Shown here: one piece after another, positions 1 to 8,228 of the stretch
How positions within the stretch are numbered: position 1 is the first letter of the stretch
Layout: every line of letters starts with the position of its first letter
From: Nitrospira sp.
GTDB lineage: Bacteria; Nitrospirota; Nitrospiria; Nitrospirales; Nitrospiraceae
Assembly: GCA_024331125.1 (NCBI GenBank)
Contig: JANDJI010000003.1
Span: 248,001-312,000 of the forward strand
Direction of reading: 5' to 3'
Length of the DNA: 64,000 nt
Program-made: the position numbers and the translations under genes
The notes under the pieces: model-generated
The model's input: the letters and a program-made list of their open reading frames with translations, nothing else
What the model was told of the DNA's origin: nothing
The model's database searches: none

Positions 1-207
1 GATGACGGTTCAGCAGCGCACGTCACACTCCGCCTCATGCGGGCGCGAGGCGGGCTCTATGACGAATGGCCGCTCCGCCGGCTTCCGGACAGTCCAAACG
101 CATACGAGGCCACGGGGACGGTGCGAGAAGCCGGCACGTATTTTCTCTATCCCACCGTCAACGGTCGACCCGCGTCTGTCCCAGGCACGTTGATCGTCGA
201 GGAATGA
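1..207 (+). CDS. C-terminal part of an unknown periplasmic-type protein (cut by window edge)
   Basis: An open frame runs from base 1 to a TGA at 205-207 and gives 68 residues ending GTLIVEE. The stop overlaps the ATG of the next gene (ATGA), so the two are translationally coupled and probably one operon with the SCO1-like genes. The segment (EAGTYFLYPTVNGRP, then PGTLIVEE) looks like the end of a small beta-rich domain, as in FixH/YtkA-type copper or oxidase-assembly proteins, but it is too short to assign. The start lies outside the window. Confidence 0.55.
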   Translation, partial: DDGSAAHVTLRLMRARGGLYDEWPLRRLPDSPNAYEATGTVREAGTYFLYPTVNGRPASVPGTLIVEE

Positions 208-812
208 TGAGGCCCGGAACATCCAACCTGCCGGTCATGACGTTGCCGCTCTTCGTTCTTCTGGGGTGGCTCGTCGGAGGCCTGATGGTGGAGCCGGTCA
301 TGGCCGAGGAGGTCCCAAACACCATGGTGGCGATCGACTGCCCGGATGTCCCGGTGCAGGATCAGCAAGGCCATGCCGGTTCGTTTCACCAGGTGACGGG
401 CGACCGTTTGGTGATCCTGACCTTCACCTATGGCACCTGCCGGACAGCCTGTCCAATCGTCAACGGGCTCCTGGCTTCGGTCTATCACTACCTGGGCCCG
501 AGGATGGGTCGAGACGTGGTGGTGGTCTCGGTCTCGGTTGACCCCGAGCATGACCGGCCCGAACAGTTGGCGGCGCACCATCGGACATTCGGAGATCTGC
601 CGCACTGGTATCGTCTGACAGGAGATCGAACGGACCTGGCAAGGCTCTGGCGGGCGTTCGGCATCCGAGTGAGCCAAGATCCAGGTGCCCATGCGAGTGA
701 TGTCTTCATCGGCAGTCCGGTGCGAGGAACCTGGCGACGGGTTTCGGGGTTCCGCTCGCCTCAATCCATTGTTCAGGTGCTCGATGACACCAAACGGGTC
801 ATGGTTCACTGA
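204..812 (+). CDS. SCO1/SenC family copper chaperone
   Basis: SCO proteins are membrane-anchored thioredoxin-fold proteins that deliver copper to, or reduce cysteines in, the CuA centre of cytochrome oxidases and related enzymes. An N-terminal hydrophobic segment (about residues 9-32, LPLFVLLGWLVGGLM) is a signal or anchor. The CxxxCP copper motif is present as CRTACP near residue 78, and a C-terminal HASDVFIG segment supplies the conserved His. The VSVSVDPEHDRP stretch is also typical of SCO1. I chose ATG 204, which overlaps the upstream stop; ATG 207 is equally possible. The next gene starts inside this one's 3' end. Confidence 0.9.
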   Translation: MMRPGTSNLPVMTLPLFVLLGWLVGGLMVEPVMAEEVPNTMVAIDCPDVPVQDQQGHAGSFHQVTGDRLVILTFTYGTCRTACPIVNGLLASVYHYLGPRMGRDVVVVSVSVDPEHDRPEQLAAHHRTFGDLPHWYRLTGDRTDLARLWRAFGIRVSQDPGAHASDVFIGSPVRGTWRRVSGFRSPQSIVQVLDDTKRVMVH

Positions 813-1404
813 ACGGCGTTCTCGATTCCGCCGCTGTCTCATCCTCCTGGTCGCGGTGGGATGGCTCAACGGGCCGGCCGTTGATGTTGCGCGAGCCGCC
901 GGGCCGGTCCCGGCCGATGAACGGGCGCGACAATATTTCACCGACGAGACCGTGGTCGACCAGGATGGGCAGTCCCACCGGTTCTATAGTGATCTGCTCG
1001 CGGGCCATACAGTGCTGATCCATGCTTTCTACACTCACTGCCGCGAAGCCTGTCCGCTCCAAGTGGACCGGCTGCGCCTGGTGCGGGCACGACTCGGCTC
1101 GGCCTTCGGATCGACGGTGCGATTTCTCTCGTTGAGCGTCGATGTGCCGCGCGATCAACCGGCGCAGCTCAAGGCCTTCGCGCGTCGCCATGGAGCCGAC
1201 GAGCCGGGCTGGTACTTTCTCTCCGGCGATCTCGTGCGATTCTCGCTTGTGCTCAAGCGGCTTGGGCTCTGGACCGATGACCCGTCGGATCACCAGACTC
1301 TGTTGATCGTCGGCCGGCCCGCTACGAAACATTGGAAAAAACTCCGTCCCGACGCCTCCCCCGAGGAGGTGGCGCGGGCGCTGATCCAATTGGCCGATGA
1401 ATGA
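784..1404 (+). CDS. Second SCO1/SenC-like protein
   Basis: This is a paralogue of the preceding chaperone. It has a signal-like segment after a short basic N-terminus (RRCLILLVAVGWLNG) and a CxxxCP motif (CREACP) near residue 87. It also keeps the strand LSLSVDVPRDQP and a C-terminal DHQTLLIVG segment that carries the conserved His. ATG 784 lies in the 3' end of the previous gene and its stop overlaps the next start, so three genes are coupled. Two non-identical SCO proteins in tandem usually mean separate roles, for example one as copper donor and one as thiol reductase. That split is inference. Confidence 0.85.
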   Translation: MTPNGSWFTERRSRFRRCLILLVAVGWLNGPAVDVARAAGPVPADERARQYFTDETVVDQDGQSHRFYSDLLAGHTVLIHAFYTHCREACPLQVDRLRLVRARLGSAFGSTVRFLSLSVDVPRDQPAQLKAFARRHGADEPGWYFLSGDLVRFSLVLKRLGLWTDDPSDHQTLLIVGRPATKHWKKLRPDASPEEVARALIQLADE

Positions 1405-2821
1405 GAGGGTGGGGATTTCGAAACCAGGCCTCTTTGCCATTCTGAGCCTGGTGTTGGGGCTCGTGTGCTCGTTCGTCACCGGAGGTCTGGCTTCGTCGAG
1501 GGCCGGCGAGGCGACTCCCAACCTGGGGCGTGCCTTGTATGAACAGGGGCGAGGTATCGATGATCGTGCCATCCGGGGACGATTGAGCAATGGAGTGGAA
1601 CTGACCGGCTCGGCGGCTGCCTGCGCCAACTGCCATGGTCGTGATGGGCGTGGATTGAACGAAGGGGGACTTCGCGCACCGGATATCCGCTGGAGCACTC
1701 TGACCGACCGGTTTGCTCCAGTGCGGCACGGGGTTGTTGCCGTGCCCTATGACCGATCCACCCTGGCCCACACCCTGGCGACTGGCCAAAGGCCGGACGG
1801 GTCGATGCTTAGTCCCGCCATGCCGCGGTTCGATTTGACGGAAGACGAGATCGCTGCGCTGGTCGGGCGGTTGATCGCCCTGTCGGCCACGGCCTCTTCC
1901 ATACCTTCTCCTCGCCGGCCCCTCTTAGGTCTGGCACCTGAACCTGGGCTGGATCGCACGGCCGATCAGTTGGTTCAGCATATCGACCAGTGTCCGGAAG
2001 CCATGCAGCCCCAACCGACCGCGTCGATTCGTTGGGTTCGCTATCGAAACCCCGACGACGCCCTTCGGCAACTGGAAGAAGTCAGCATCGAGGAGAGCAG
2101 TCTCTTTCTGGTCGCTCCCTACGTGATCGGATGGGAGGACCGTTTTGCCGAATGGACCGCCTCACAGCCCGTCACAGTCACAGTCGTGCTGCCTGTGGCG
2201 TTCCGAAATCCAGCGGGATCAGAACTGTGGCTCTATCGTTTGCCGAGCGTCGAGCGACAAGTGGAGCGGCTGATCGAGGTGGCAGCCGAACGTCGTGCCG
2301 GCGGAGTCACCCTCGTAATCGACCCCCGTGATCCTCTGAGCGAACACCTGGGCGCTGTGGCAGGGCGGACGGCCGAGACGTTGGACCTTCCTGTCGAACG
2401 GTGGGTAGCTCACGAGCGGACGCAACCGCCTCGTCCTGAGCAGCCCCTCCTGTGGCTCCGCCCGATGAAGGGAATGGAACAGCTCGTTGGCCACGCAGCC
2501 CCTCACAGGGTCCTGATCCCCAGCCTGTTCTATCGGCAATCAGGAGTGCCGAAAGCCAGTCCATGGACGAAGACCGACTGGGTCGTGGCCTATCCGTACT
2601 CACCACGTGACTCGTCAACCGGTCGCTGGCTTGCGCCGGCGACGGTCTGGGGTCGAGCGGCCTGCACGGTCCTGGCTTGGCTGGCCGACGACCCCAGCGG
2701 TGAGTTTGCCCGACCGCTGAACCTCGCGCCGCTGCCGCTGGTCATCCTTCCTCGTCCGACGGATGCCGAAGCTCGCGCGGAGGTGGGGCTGGTCAGGAAT
2801 CCTTCGATGGATTCCCCGTGA
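1397..2821 (+). CDS. Exported class I cytochrome c with a large C-terminal domain
   Basis: Residues 13-35 form a signal peptide (FAILSLVLGLVCSFVTGGLA). One CxxCH haem site, CANCH, lies at residues 76-80, and a distal Met is offered by SPAMPRFDLTEDEIAALVGRL near residue 140. This is an ordinary class I cytochrome c fold of about 110 residues. The remaining 290 residues have no haem motif; alternating beta-alpha sequence suggests a periplasmic binding-protein-like fold, but I do not recognise the family. The gene overlaps the preceding SCO gene by 8 bp, which links it to copper or electron-transfer chemistry. Confidence 0.75.
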   Translation: MNERVGISKPGLFAILSLVLGLVCSFVTGGLASSRAGEATPNLGRALYEQGRGIDDRAIRGRLSNGVELTGSAAACANCHGRDGRGLNEGGLRAPDIRWSTLTDRFAPVRHGVVAVPYDRSTLAHTLATGQRPDGSMLSPAMPRFDLTEDEIAALVGRLIALSATASSIPSPRRPLLGLAPEPGLDRTADQLVQHIDQCPEAMQPQPTASIRWVRYRNPDDALRQLEEVSIEESSLFLVAPYVIGWEDRFAEWTASQPVTVTVVLPVAFRNPAGSELWLYRLPSVERQVERLIEVAAERRAGGVTLVIDPRDPLSEHLGAVAGRTAETLDLPVERWVAHERTQPPRPEQPLLWLRPMKGMEQLVGHAAPHRVLIPSLFYRQSGVPKASPWTKTDWVVAYPYSPRDSSTGRWLAPATVWGRAACTVLAWLADDPSGEFARPLNLAPLPLVILPRPTDAEARAEVGLVRNPSMDSP

Positions 2822-2872
2822 ACGACCTGCCGCGATGGGGATCTTCTGTCGTCCTTTTCCGTACAAGCACGG

Positions 2873-3151
2873 TCAGCCGAAATAGAAAAACGCCGGGTCC
2901 GAGGGTGGGACGGCGATGCCCAGCGTGGCGGGTTGGCTGCGGCCGTCGAGCGTGATGATATGCACGCGGTCTTCCGTTGCCTCGATCAACCCCTGCAACG
3001 TCTCCGTCACCTCAGCCAGCTCGGCGGGCGTGAGCCAACATTCATACACCGACTTCTGCCCGCCGGTGCTGTAAGCCTTGAGCACCTCGCGCACTTTGTT
3101 GAGACGCCGTTGATCGCACACGTCATAGGCAATGAGATAGAGGCGTCGCAT
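2873..3151 (-). CDS. cas2: CRISPR-associated endonuclease Cas2
   Basis: The 92-residue product has the Cas2 ferredoxin-like fold signature. It opens MRRLYLIAYDVCDQRRL, which carries the conserved Asp after strand 1, followed by a helix and QKSVYECWLT on strand 2. Cas2 pairs with Cas1 in the integrase that acquires spacers. No Cas1 is present in the window, so this copy is either an orphan or works with a distant Cas1. I took the internal ATG at 3151 because the longer frame adds a basic stretch unlike Cas2. It lies 13 bp downstream of the CARF-HEPN gene, probably in one transcript. Confidence 0.93.
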   Translation of the reverse strand: MRRLYLIAYDVCDQRRLNKVREVLKAYSTGGQKSVYECWLTPAELAEVTETLQGLIEATEDRVHIITLDGRSQPATLGIAVPPSDPAFFYFG

Positions 3152-3164
3152 AGCCAAGCCTCCC

Positions 3165-4436
3165 CTATTCCGTCTCGTCCAACATGGCGAACGTGATGGC
3201 CGGCTGCTCTCCGAGGATCGCGAGCACGACCTCGCGCAAATCACGATAGCCCGCTTCGGTGCTCGATGTCATTCCATGCGCCAGCCACGACGTGTTCCGA
3301 GCGGACTGGACTTGCTTAAACTGGTCCTGCTGTTGCTCGAACTGCCGGCCTTCCGGTTCGCCGAGGGCGGCCAAGAGCCGATAACCGGCTTCGAGTGGTA
3401 GTTTGAGCGTGCTCCCGTCCTCCGGCCGATAGCGGGCCAGGAACTCGGCCCGCACCGTCTCCGGAATCGCCTCCACCGGCACTCGATCCGTGCCATATCC
3501 GAAACGGCGCTGAATCGCCACCTGCGCGCCTAATTCCAGGGCTCGATAGAGCCGCACGATCGCGTCATCGTAACTGCCTTCCGTGGCCCGACGATCGGCG
3601 TTGGCCAGCAGGTCGGCGATGAACAGCCGGTGGTAGCGGCGGAACCCACCGGTCTGTTTGGCGAGCTGTTCCAGCCAGGCGACGTTAGCTCCCAGCACTG
3701 GAAGCACGGCGGCGTAGCGAATGGCGGGATTGGCTTGGGCTGCGATCGCCCAGCGGCTGCGGCAGCGCCCCAACACTTCCAAGGCACGCTGGTACTCGAA
3801 TCGCTCCCACAAGAGATAGCCCTTGGCTAAGTCACCGATCAGCTCGAAGGCCAAACGATCCGGCTCTGTGAGCGGCCTGGCAAGAACCGACTGAACGAGC
3901 GCCTGGGCTGCCGTGAACTGAAACGTGCGGAAGAAGAGCGCCAACCGTCTCCGCTCTTCGACCGCGAAGACTGCAAAGGGATCATCTCGCCTGATGATCG
4001 CCTCGCTGCCGGTGATCACGATCCCTCGCCCCTCCTTGGATCGTTCACGCCCGCCCACATAGACGAACGAAAACCCCTTGCCCACCGTGGCCAGGGCCAA
4101 GGCCGCACTCATCACCTTGGTGCCGCCCGTGAAATCCACGGCCACGTGCTGGGGTGGAATGTGCAGATCGGCGAGAGACTCGGCGCATCGAATCGCCTCG
4201 GCGTAACAGGTTACGAGATCCTGCGGGTCGTGCGTGATGACCTTTCGATCCGTCGTGGGAATGCCCAGGTCCCGTACCTGATCCTTGATCGCGCTGATCT
4301 GTTCGACCGTCTGTTCCGAGGCAAAGAAAATGACGACAGCCGGCCGATGCGCGCGCAGCGTCGCCACAATCGGCTCGACGGAGCCGCCTACCGAGACAAT
4401 CATGGCGTGAACAGATAAGGTCACCGTATCGGCCAT
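3165..4436 (-). CDS. TIGR02710-family CARF-HEPN ribonuclease (Csm6/Csx1-like)
   Basis: These proteins bind cyclic oligoadenylate made by Cas10 and then cut RNA. The N-terminal half is a CARF domain, with the ligand-binding turn DFTGGTKVMSAAL near residue 100. The C-terminal half has LYRALELGAQVAIQRRFG, typical of the TIGR02710/PF09670 family. Near residue 380 it has RNTSWLAHG, which fits the HEPN catalytic pattern R-x(4-6)-H. Start ATG 4436 is preceded by GGAG at good spacing. It lies well away from the cmr/csm genes but beside cas2 and is one of three CARF proteins in this window. Confidence 0.88.
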   Translation of the reverse strand: MADTVTLSVHAMIVSVGGSVEPIVATLRAHRPAVVIFFASEQTVEQISAIKDQVRDLGIPTTDRKVITHDPQDLVTCYAEAIRCAESLADLHIPPQHVAVDFTGGTKVMSAALALATVGKGFSFVYVGGRERSKEGRGIVITGSEAIIRRDDPFAVFAVEERRRLALFFRTFQFTAAQALVQSVLARPLTEPDRLAFELIGDLAKGYLLWERFEYQRALEVLGRCRSRWAIAAQANPAIRYAAVLPVLGANVAWLEQLAKQTGGFRRYHRLFIADLLANADRRATEGSYDDAIVRLYRALELGAQVAIQRRFGYGTDRVPVEAIPETVRAEFLARYRPEDGSTLKLPLEAGYRLLAALGEPEGRQFEQQQDQFKQVQSARNTSWLAHGMTSSTEAGYRDLREVVLAILGEQPAITFAMLDETE

Positions 4437-4889
4437 GCCGAACTCCTTCTTTGCGCCTCTCTTACTCTCTTGGAGAGCCAGGGGCAAGCAGGGAAACGTT
4501 GCCATCTGGCTCCTGTGCATGGTGATTCGGTCCAGAAGTCAGCCGATGACAAGGGCCCAACAGGCCGGACAAGAGGCCCTACCACCAGTTGGATAGGTTC
4601 GTCTCCTCCCACAATGCCGTTTTTTTGAGCATGGTGAAGCTCGCGCCCATGCGAAGCCGGGTTTCGATGAACAATCACCATGTTGTTTACATGGTTTATC
4701 CACAGGTTCTGAGGATAAGCCGCAGTTGGTCGCGTTCATATTGGCGCGAGATCCATCGATCACCCTCCAGAGTGCGGGGACTGCTCTGTTCCTTCCAAGC
4801 GAGACTCCGGTCGTTTTCGATTCTTCGAAGACCGAAGACTTCTTCCTTATGGCCCATGCGATCTTCCTATCTCATCGCCCCCCGAGTCC
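4437..4889. other. Gene-free stretch upstream of the CARF-HEPN gene, with a perfect 6-bp inverted repeat
   Basis: No convincing gene is seen in 450 bp. It must hold the promoter of the CARF-HEPN/cas2 pair. ACCATG and CATGGT form a perfect inverted repeat at 4677-4695 with a 7-nt AT-rich loop, a possible operator. The small frames across it have no family features. Confidence 0.4.
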
Positions 4890-5645
4890 CTATCCCACAT
4901 GATAGATCGCCCGCTTCTTGGGAAGAGCAGGCAAAACCGTAACCCCATAGTGACTTGCCAGCGCCTCCTCCACCGCCGGAGCGGGGAGGCAGACATTTCC
5001 CCTCCACCACGGTGACGGGCGAATGCAAGCTCGACAGAGGGGGACAATCAGGGGTCCCGCACTCACCTCAAAAAAGGGGTCGTGCCAGTGGGTGGGAAAC
5101 CTGACCGCCTCCGCTCGGACCAAGGAGTGGTTCGCCAGACAATACATGCAGCAGAGGGCCAACGCTGAAGGATAAGCGAAGGTGGCGCGCCAGCCCTGTT
5201 CATGTTCAATGACTTGTCCCCATCCCAGAACCTGACCAACGACGGAGGGTGGATCAGGGTGTGCTGGCATACAGGGGATCCAGTCCTGGTCCGTGATGGG
5301 ATCGGGAGTGCGAAACGCATAGACGCCGCACGAGCATTTCCACTTGAGGGGTTTCCGGCACTGTTTTCGCTCGGCGAAACACCGGGCCTTCTTGGCCTCG
5401 TGTGCCATCCACAGACCCAGCCGCTTCGGGTCTCTGTACGGATTAAACACTGTAGAGTACAGCTTCCATTTGACGGGGGTCCCATCCTGGCACTGGATGC
5501 GGCTGGCTGAGAGAAACCGGGGAGTACGGGCCTTCTGGACAGAATGCCGAATGGATTCTGGAATGGATGGCCGAGGGTCAACCGTGAGCGACCAGACCCG
5601 CCATCCCCTTACGGGATCGATCGAATCAGGGATGATCTGAGTCAT
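4890..5645 (-). CDS. Cysteine- and tryptophan-rich protein of unknown function
   Basis: The 251-residue product has three visible parts. An N-terminal region is rich in aromatic residues. A central block, CSCGVYAFR then QVLGWGQVIEHEQGWRATFAYP, resembles a small domain seen in actinobacterial and phage hypothetical proteins. A C-terminal half has CCMYCLANH and CRACIRPSPWW. The paired cysteines could bind zinc. No catalytic motif is recognised. Its ATG overlaps the stop of the upstream 52-residue gene, so the two are co-translated. Neighbours are CRISPR and transposon genes, so an accessory origin is likely. Confidence 0.6.
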   Translation of the reverse strand: MTQIIPDSIDPVRGWRVWSLTVDPRPSIPESIRHSVQKARTPRFLSASRIQCQDGTPVKWKLYSTVFNPYRDPKRLGLWMAHEAKKARCFAERKQCRKPLKWKCSCGVYAFRTPDPITDQDWIPCMPAHPDPPSVVGQVLGWGQVIEHEQGWRATFAYPSALALCCMYCLANHSLVRAEAVRFPTHWHDPFFEVSAGPLIVPLCRACIRPSPWWRGNVCLPAPAVEEALASHYGVTVLPALPKKRAIYHVG

Positions 5646-5800
5646 GCCGGCACCTCCTGGCCTTCACGGGCCGGTGTTGGGGTGACGGCCGGCTTGGCCG
5701 GTGCCGGTGGTGCGGCCGGTGCTTGTGCGGGCGATGGCACCGGAATTGGCGAGGTAACAGGTTCAATCACTCTCTCGCGAACAGGCTTCCCGATCATCAT
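5642..5800 (-). CDS. 52-residue Pro/Ala-rich peptide, coupled to the Cys-rich gene
   Basis: This small gene starts at ATG 5800 behind a strong Shine-Dalgarno (AAGGAGGG, 4 nt before the ATG). It ends in an ATGA overlap with the next gene. The product is MMIGKPVRERVIEPVTSPIP followed by a tract of Pro, Ala and Val, so it is probably disordered. The ribosome site and coupling support a real coding unit. It may serve as a leader for translation of the downstream protein or as a flexible partner of it; its function is unknown. Confidence 0.55.
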   Translation of the reverse strand: MMIGKPVRERVIEPVTSPIPVPSPAQAPAAPPAPAKPAVTPTPAREGQEVPA

Positions 5801-6120
5801 GGTTCCCTCCTTTGTTGGATAAAGACATGAGGGAACTGATGAGTTTCGCAGAGAAGAGCCGCCGCCTGGTAATGGAGAGACAGATAGAGGAGAGAAGTGA
5901 ATCCCTGCCGGCGAGCATCGCAAGCCGTTGGTTGCTCCATGAGCTTACCATGGAAGAGCCTCATCGTCCCCGTCACCGGGCTGGCAGTGGCACCTTGGTG
6001 GCTATGTGAACCAGGTTGCCGAGCGCCTCTCTGGGCCAGTTCCCTCAGCGCTGCTCTGAATGACGGGCGCGATGCTATCTGAAGACAGGAGAGTATGTCA
6101 AGCGAAGGAAAGAGAGGACG
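5801..6120. other. Gene-free stretch upstream of the Pro-rich/Cys-rich pair
   Basis: About 320 bp without a supported gene, lying between the divergent unknown gene pair and the RAYT repeat block. I see no tRNA, clear terminator or long inverted repeat. Confidence 0.4.
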
Positions 6121-6184
6121 GTCTACTTTTCTGGGGTGAAAAAGGGTGAAAAAGGGGACAGTGAAAAAGGGGACATTCTACTTT
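6121..6184. repeat. Left GGGGACA repeat block of the RAYT element
   Basis: The block holds successive AAAAAGGG and AAAAAGGGGACA units and ends AAAAAGGGGACATTCTACTT just after the RAYT stop. The same GGGGACATTCT core occurs inverted on the other side of the gene. Such blocks are the substrate repeats of RAYT proteins. Confidence 0.7.
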
Positions 6185-6841
6185 TTAAGGGTGGGTCCGC
6201 GGTCGCCCTCGGGGATTGAGGCTCGCCTCCAGCCCGAGCCGTCGCGCCGTCCGCTGCACCCACGGTTCGCTCCCAAACGGCGTCCCCCGGTTCACACTGC
6301 GGCGCAACGTCTCCACGTCCGCGTCCGTCATCGGCGCATTAACCCATCCCCTCCAGTCCGACAACCCCTGCACGGGACTTGGATGCAGCCACGTCTTTCC
6401 CCCGGCCCGTTCCCGCAGACTCGCCCACGGCCAGTCCTCCGCCCGCGCGACCAGCCCCGCCCGCAGCGGATTGCGCTCGATATATCGCAGCACGGTCAGC
6501 AGGTGCTCATCCTGTTGGATCGGAAAGGCTTTGAACCGCCCCTGCCAGACATGCCCGCTCGACTGATAGTACCGATGGTAGCGGCGGACATGCGTGGTCA
6601 GCAGCCACTGCATGAACCGGCTGAGATCGCCATCGCCCCGTGGCCAAAGGGCGAGATGAAAGTGATTCGGCATCACGCAGTAGGCCAGCACCCGCATCCG
6701 CACCCGGTCGGCAGCCTCTCGGAGCAGATCCCGAAAGACCGCATAATCCTCCGGCCTCCGGAACACTTCCGCGCGGGCGTTCCCCCGATTGAGGACATGG
6801 TAACAGAGCCCACCGACTGAAGCCCGAGCCGTGCGTGGCAT
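6185..6841 (-). CDS. REP-associated tyrosine transposase (RAYT, Y1 superfamily)
   Basis: RAYTs are single-copy relatives of IS200/IS605 transposases that nick and spread REP-type repeats. The start MPRTARASVGGLCYHVLNRG is diagnostic. The HUH metal motif appears as VMPNHFHLAL near residue 60, and the family block HVWQGRFKAFPI near 100 is followed by LRYIERNPLRAGLV, which carries the nucleophile Tyr. Full length at 218 residues with no frameshift. Inverted GGGGACATTCT repeats on both sides suggest an intact unit. Confidence 0.92.
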   Translation of the reverse strand: MPRTARASVGGLCYHVLNRGNARAEVFRRPEDYAVFRDLLREAADRVRMRVLAYCVMPNHFHLALWPRGDGDLSRFMQWLLTTHVRRYHRYYQSSGHVWQGRFKAFPIQQDEHLLTVLRYIERNPLRAGLVARAEDWPWASLRERAGGKTWLHPSPVQGLSDWRGWVNAPMTDADVETLRRSVNRGTPFGSEPWVQRTARRLGLEASLNPRGRPRTHP

Positions 6842-6879
6842 GCCGGCAGTCTAGCCGGATTGCCCCAACCGGTCAACAG

Positions 6880-6968
6880 AAAAGGAGAATGTCCCCTTTT
6901 CCTTTTTTGTCCCCTTTTCCTTTTTGTTCCTTTTTGTCCCCTTTTCCTTTCCCCTTTTCCTTTTCTTG
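6880..6968. repeat. Right (inverted) GTCCCCTTTT repeat block of the RAYT element
   Basis: The block begins AGAATGTCCCCTTTT and then repeats TGTCCCCTTTTCC and shorter CCTTTT units several times. It is the reverse complement of the left block's core. It abuts a broken IS481-type transposase end, so the RAYT unit appears to have landed in an older insertion sequence. Confidence 0.65.
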
Positions 6969-6970
6969 CT

Positions 6971-7087
6971 GTCCAGGAGTACAACGAACGGCGTTCCCAC
7001 CAAGGGCGGTGGTGCTACGGCAAGACGCCGATGCAAACGTTTCTCGATCCCGTGCCGCTGGCGAAGGCAAAGATGCTGGCCGCATGA
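6971..7087 (+). pseudogene. C-terminal remnant of an IS481-type transposase
   Basis: The last 38 codons of an integrase-core transposase survive, from VQEYNERRSHQGRW to TPMQTFLDPVPLAKAKM and the stop. The YNxxRxHQG and GKTPMQTFLD blocks are the usual IS481/IS3 C-terminus. Everything upstream is replaced by the GGGGACA repeat block. Confidence 0.75.
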
Positions 7088-7207
7088 TCACTGAACCGCG
7101 AGGACTCACTGTCCGTCAGATGAAGTCTTGACATTTACAGCTTATGCAACATGCGGTTTTGAGTTATAATGTATCTGTGTAGTAAATTATGTAGCAATGG
7201 TGCCAAC

Positions 7208-7462
7208 GTGGCGTTGAACATCAGGAACGTGGAAACCGAGAAGCTGGCGGCGGCGATTGCGTCGATAACCGGCGAAACAAAGACCGAGGCGGTAACCAAG
7301 GCGCTCAAAGAGCGGCTGGAAAATCTCAAGCGTCGCCGGAGTCGTAAACGGCTGGCCGACGAGTTGGACGAGATCGCGAAGCATTGCGCCTCCCTGCCCG
7401 TACGCGACAAGCGCGGCGATGACGAGATCATCGGATATGACGAGAAAGGGTTGCCCGCGTGA
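7208..7462 (+). CDS. vapB: VapB-type antitoxin
   Basis: The product neutralises the PIN toxin encoded next to it and probably represses their promoter. It opens ALNIRNVETEKLAAAIASIT with the Rv0623/PSK antitoxin pattern ETKTEAVTKALKERL. The C-terminal tail, rich in charged residues, would wrap the toxin. GTG 7208 is chosen because family members start at MALNI; the upstream ATG at 7169 would add an atypical leader. The stop overlaps the toxin start by 4 nt. Confidence 0.85.
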   Translation: MALNIRNVETEKLAAAIASITGETKTEAVTKALKERLENLKRRRSRKRLADELDEIAKHCASLPVRDKRGDDEIIGYDEKGLPA

Positions 7463-7869
7463 TTGTGATCGATACATCGGCTGTGATGGCGGTGTTGCGG
7501 GATGAACCGGAACGCCGGACATTCACGGAAGCCATTGAGCACGCGGAGCGGTGCTTCATATCGGCAGTCAGTTTTGTGGAGGCCTCGATGGTGATCGAAG
7601 CACGGAGCGGCTATGAAGGACTGAGGGATTTTGATTTGTTCATCCTGAAAGCGGGAATTGAGGTTATGGCGGTGGACGCGGAACAGGCGAAGATCGCCCG
7701 CGCCACTTTCAGGAAATTCGGCAAAGGAAGGCATGCGGCAAACCTAAACTTCGGTGACTGCTTCTCCTACGCGTTGGCCAAGGCCTTGGAGGCTCCCCTG
7801 CTCTTCAAGGGAAATGATTTTTCACGGACGGATGTTGAGGCAGTGGTTAAAGGACAATCAAAAACCTGA
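7459..7869 (+). CDS. vapC: VapC-type PIN ribonuclease toxin
   Basis: The PIN domain covers the full 136 residues. The acidic metal-binding residues are visible: MIVIDTSAVMAVL (first Asp), SFVEASMVIE (Glu), and LNFGDCFSYALA (Asp) with FKGNDFSRTD (final Asp). It starts with GTG in a GTGA overlap with vapB. Members of this family cut tRNA or rRNA. It is the first of about ten toxin-antitoxin modules in the window and lies beside the decayed end of the CRISPR array. Confidence 0.9.
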   Translation: MIVIDTSAVMAVLRDEPERRTFTEAIEHAERCFISAVSFVEASMVIEARSGYEGLRDFDLFILKAGIEVMAVDAEQAKIARATFRKFGKGRHAANLNFGDCFSYALAKALEAPLLFKGNDFSRTDVEAVVKGQSKT

Positions 7870-7889
7870 TTCCGGCAGAACAAGGCGCT

Positions 7890-8099
7890 GTGTGCAATCC
7901 CTCTGACGCCGAGAGGCGGACAGCGCGCAATTTGAAAAGCTGTGCTGCTTTTCAGCCTGAAATCGAAAGGCTCGCCGACATCGCCAATGAGAAAACCGGC
8001 CGGGCCTACAAGATCGACGCGGCCGAGTTCTCGGAATTTCTAGGCCTGAAAAGGCTGGAGGATGTTAAAGCCCTCACGTGGGCACATGTGATCGCGTAG
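7890..8099 (+). CDS. Small hypothetical protein after vapBC
   Basis: A 69-residue frame opening with GTG. The central part (ERLADIANEKTGRAYKIDAA) looks globular, but no family is recognised. It may be the tail of a broken gene. Support is only an open frame and its position 20 bp after vapC. Confidence 0.3.
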   Translation: MCNPSDAERRTARNLKSCAAFQPEIERLADIANEKTGRAYKIDAAEFSEFLGLKRLEDVKALTWAHVIA

Positions 8100-8132
8100 C
8101 GGAAACCCTCGAAGGCCGGAAGCTCTTAGCCC

Positions 8133-8157
8133 CTGACAATCCGGCACAAATTGTCAG
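8133..8157. terminator. Hairpin, possible terminator of the vapBC transcript
   Basis: CTGACAAT and ATTGTCAG form a perfect 8-bp stem with a 9-nt loop. It follows the vapBC region and precedes the decayed repeats. The T-run after it is weak (CCCTGTTTTC), so termination is uncertain. Confidence 0.35.
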
Positions 8158-8228
8158 CCCTGTTTTCGCTGATTGGCTACCTGTGTGAACGCAAGGCCGT
8201 CACCACAATCCCGCGGACGGCGTGAAAC

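Noticed and set aside
4696..4704. A perfect DnaA box (TTATCCACA) in the intergenic region
   Set aside because: A single 9-mer is expected about once in two windows of this size by chance, and no cluster, AT-rich unwinding element or replication gene accompanies it.
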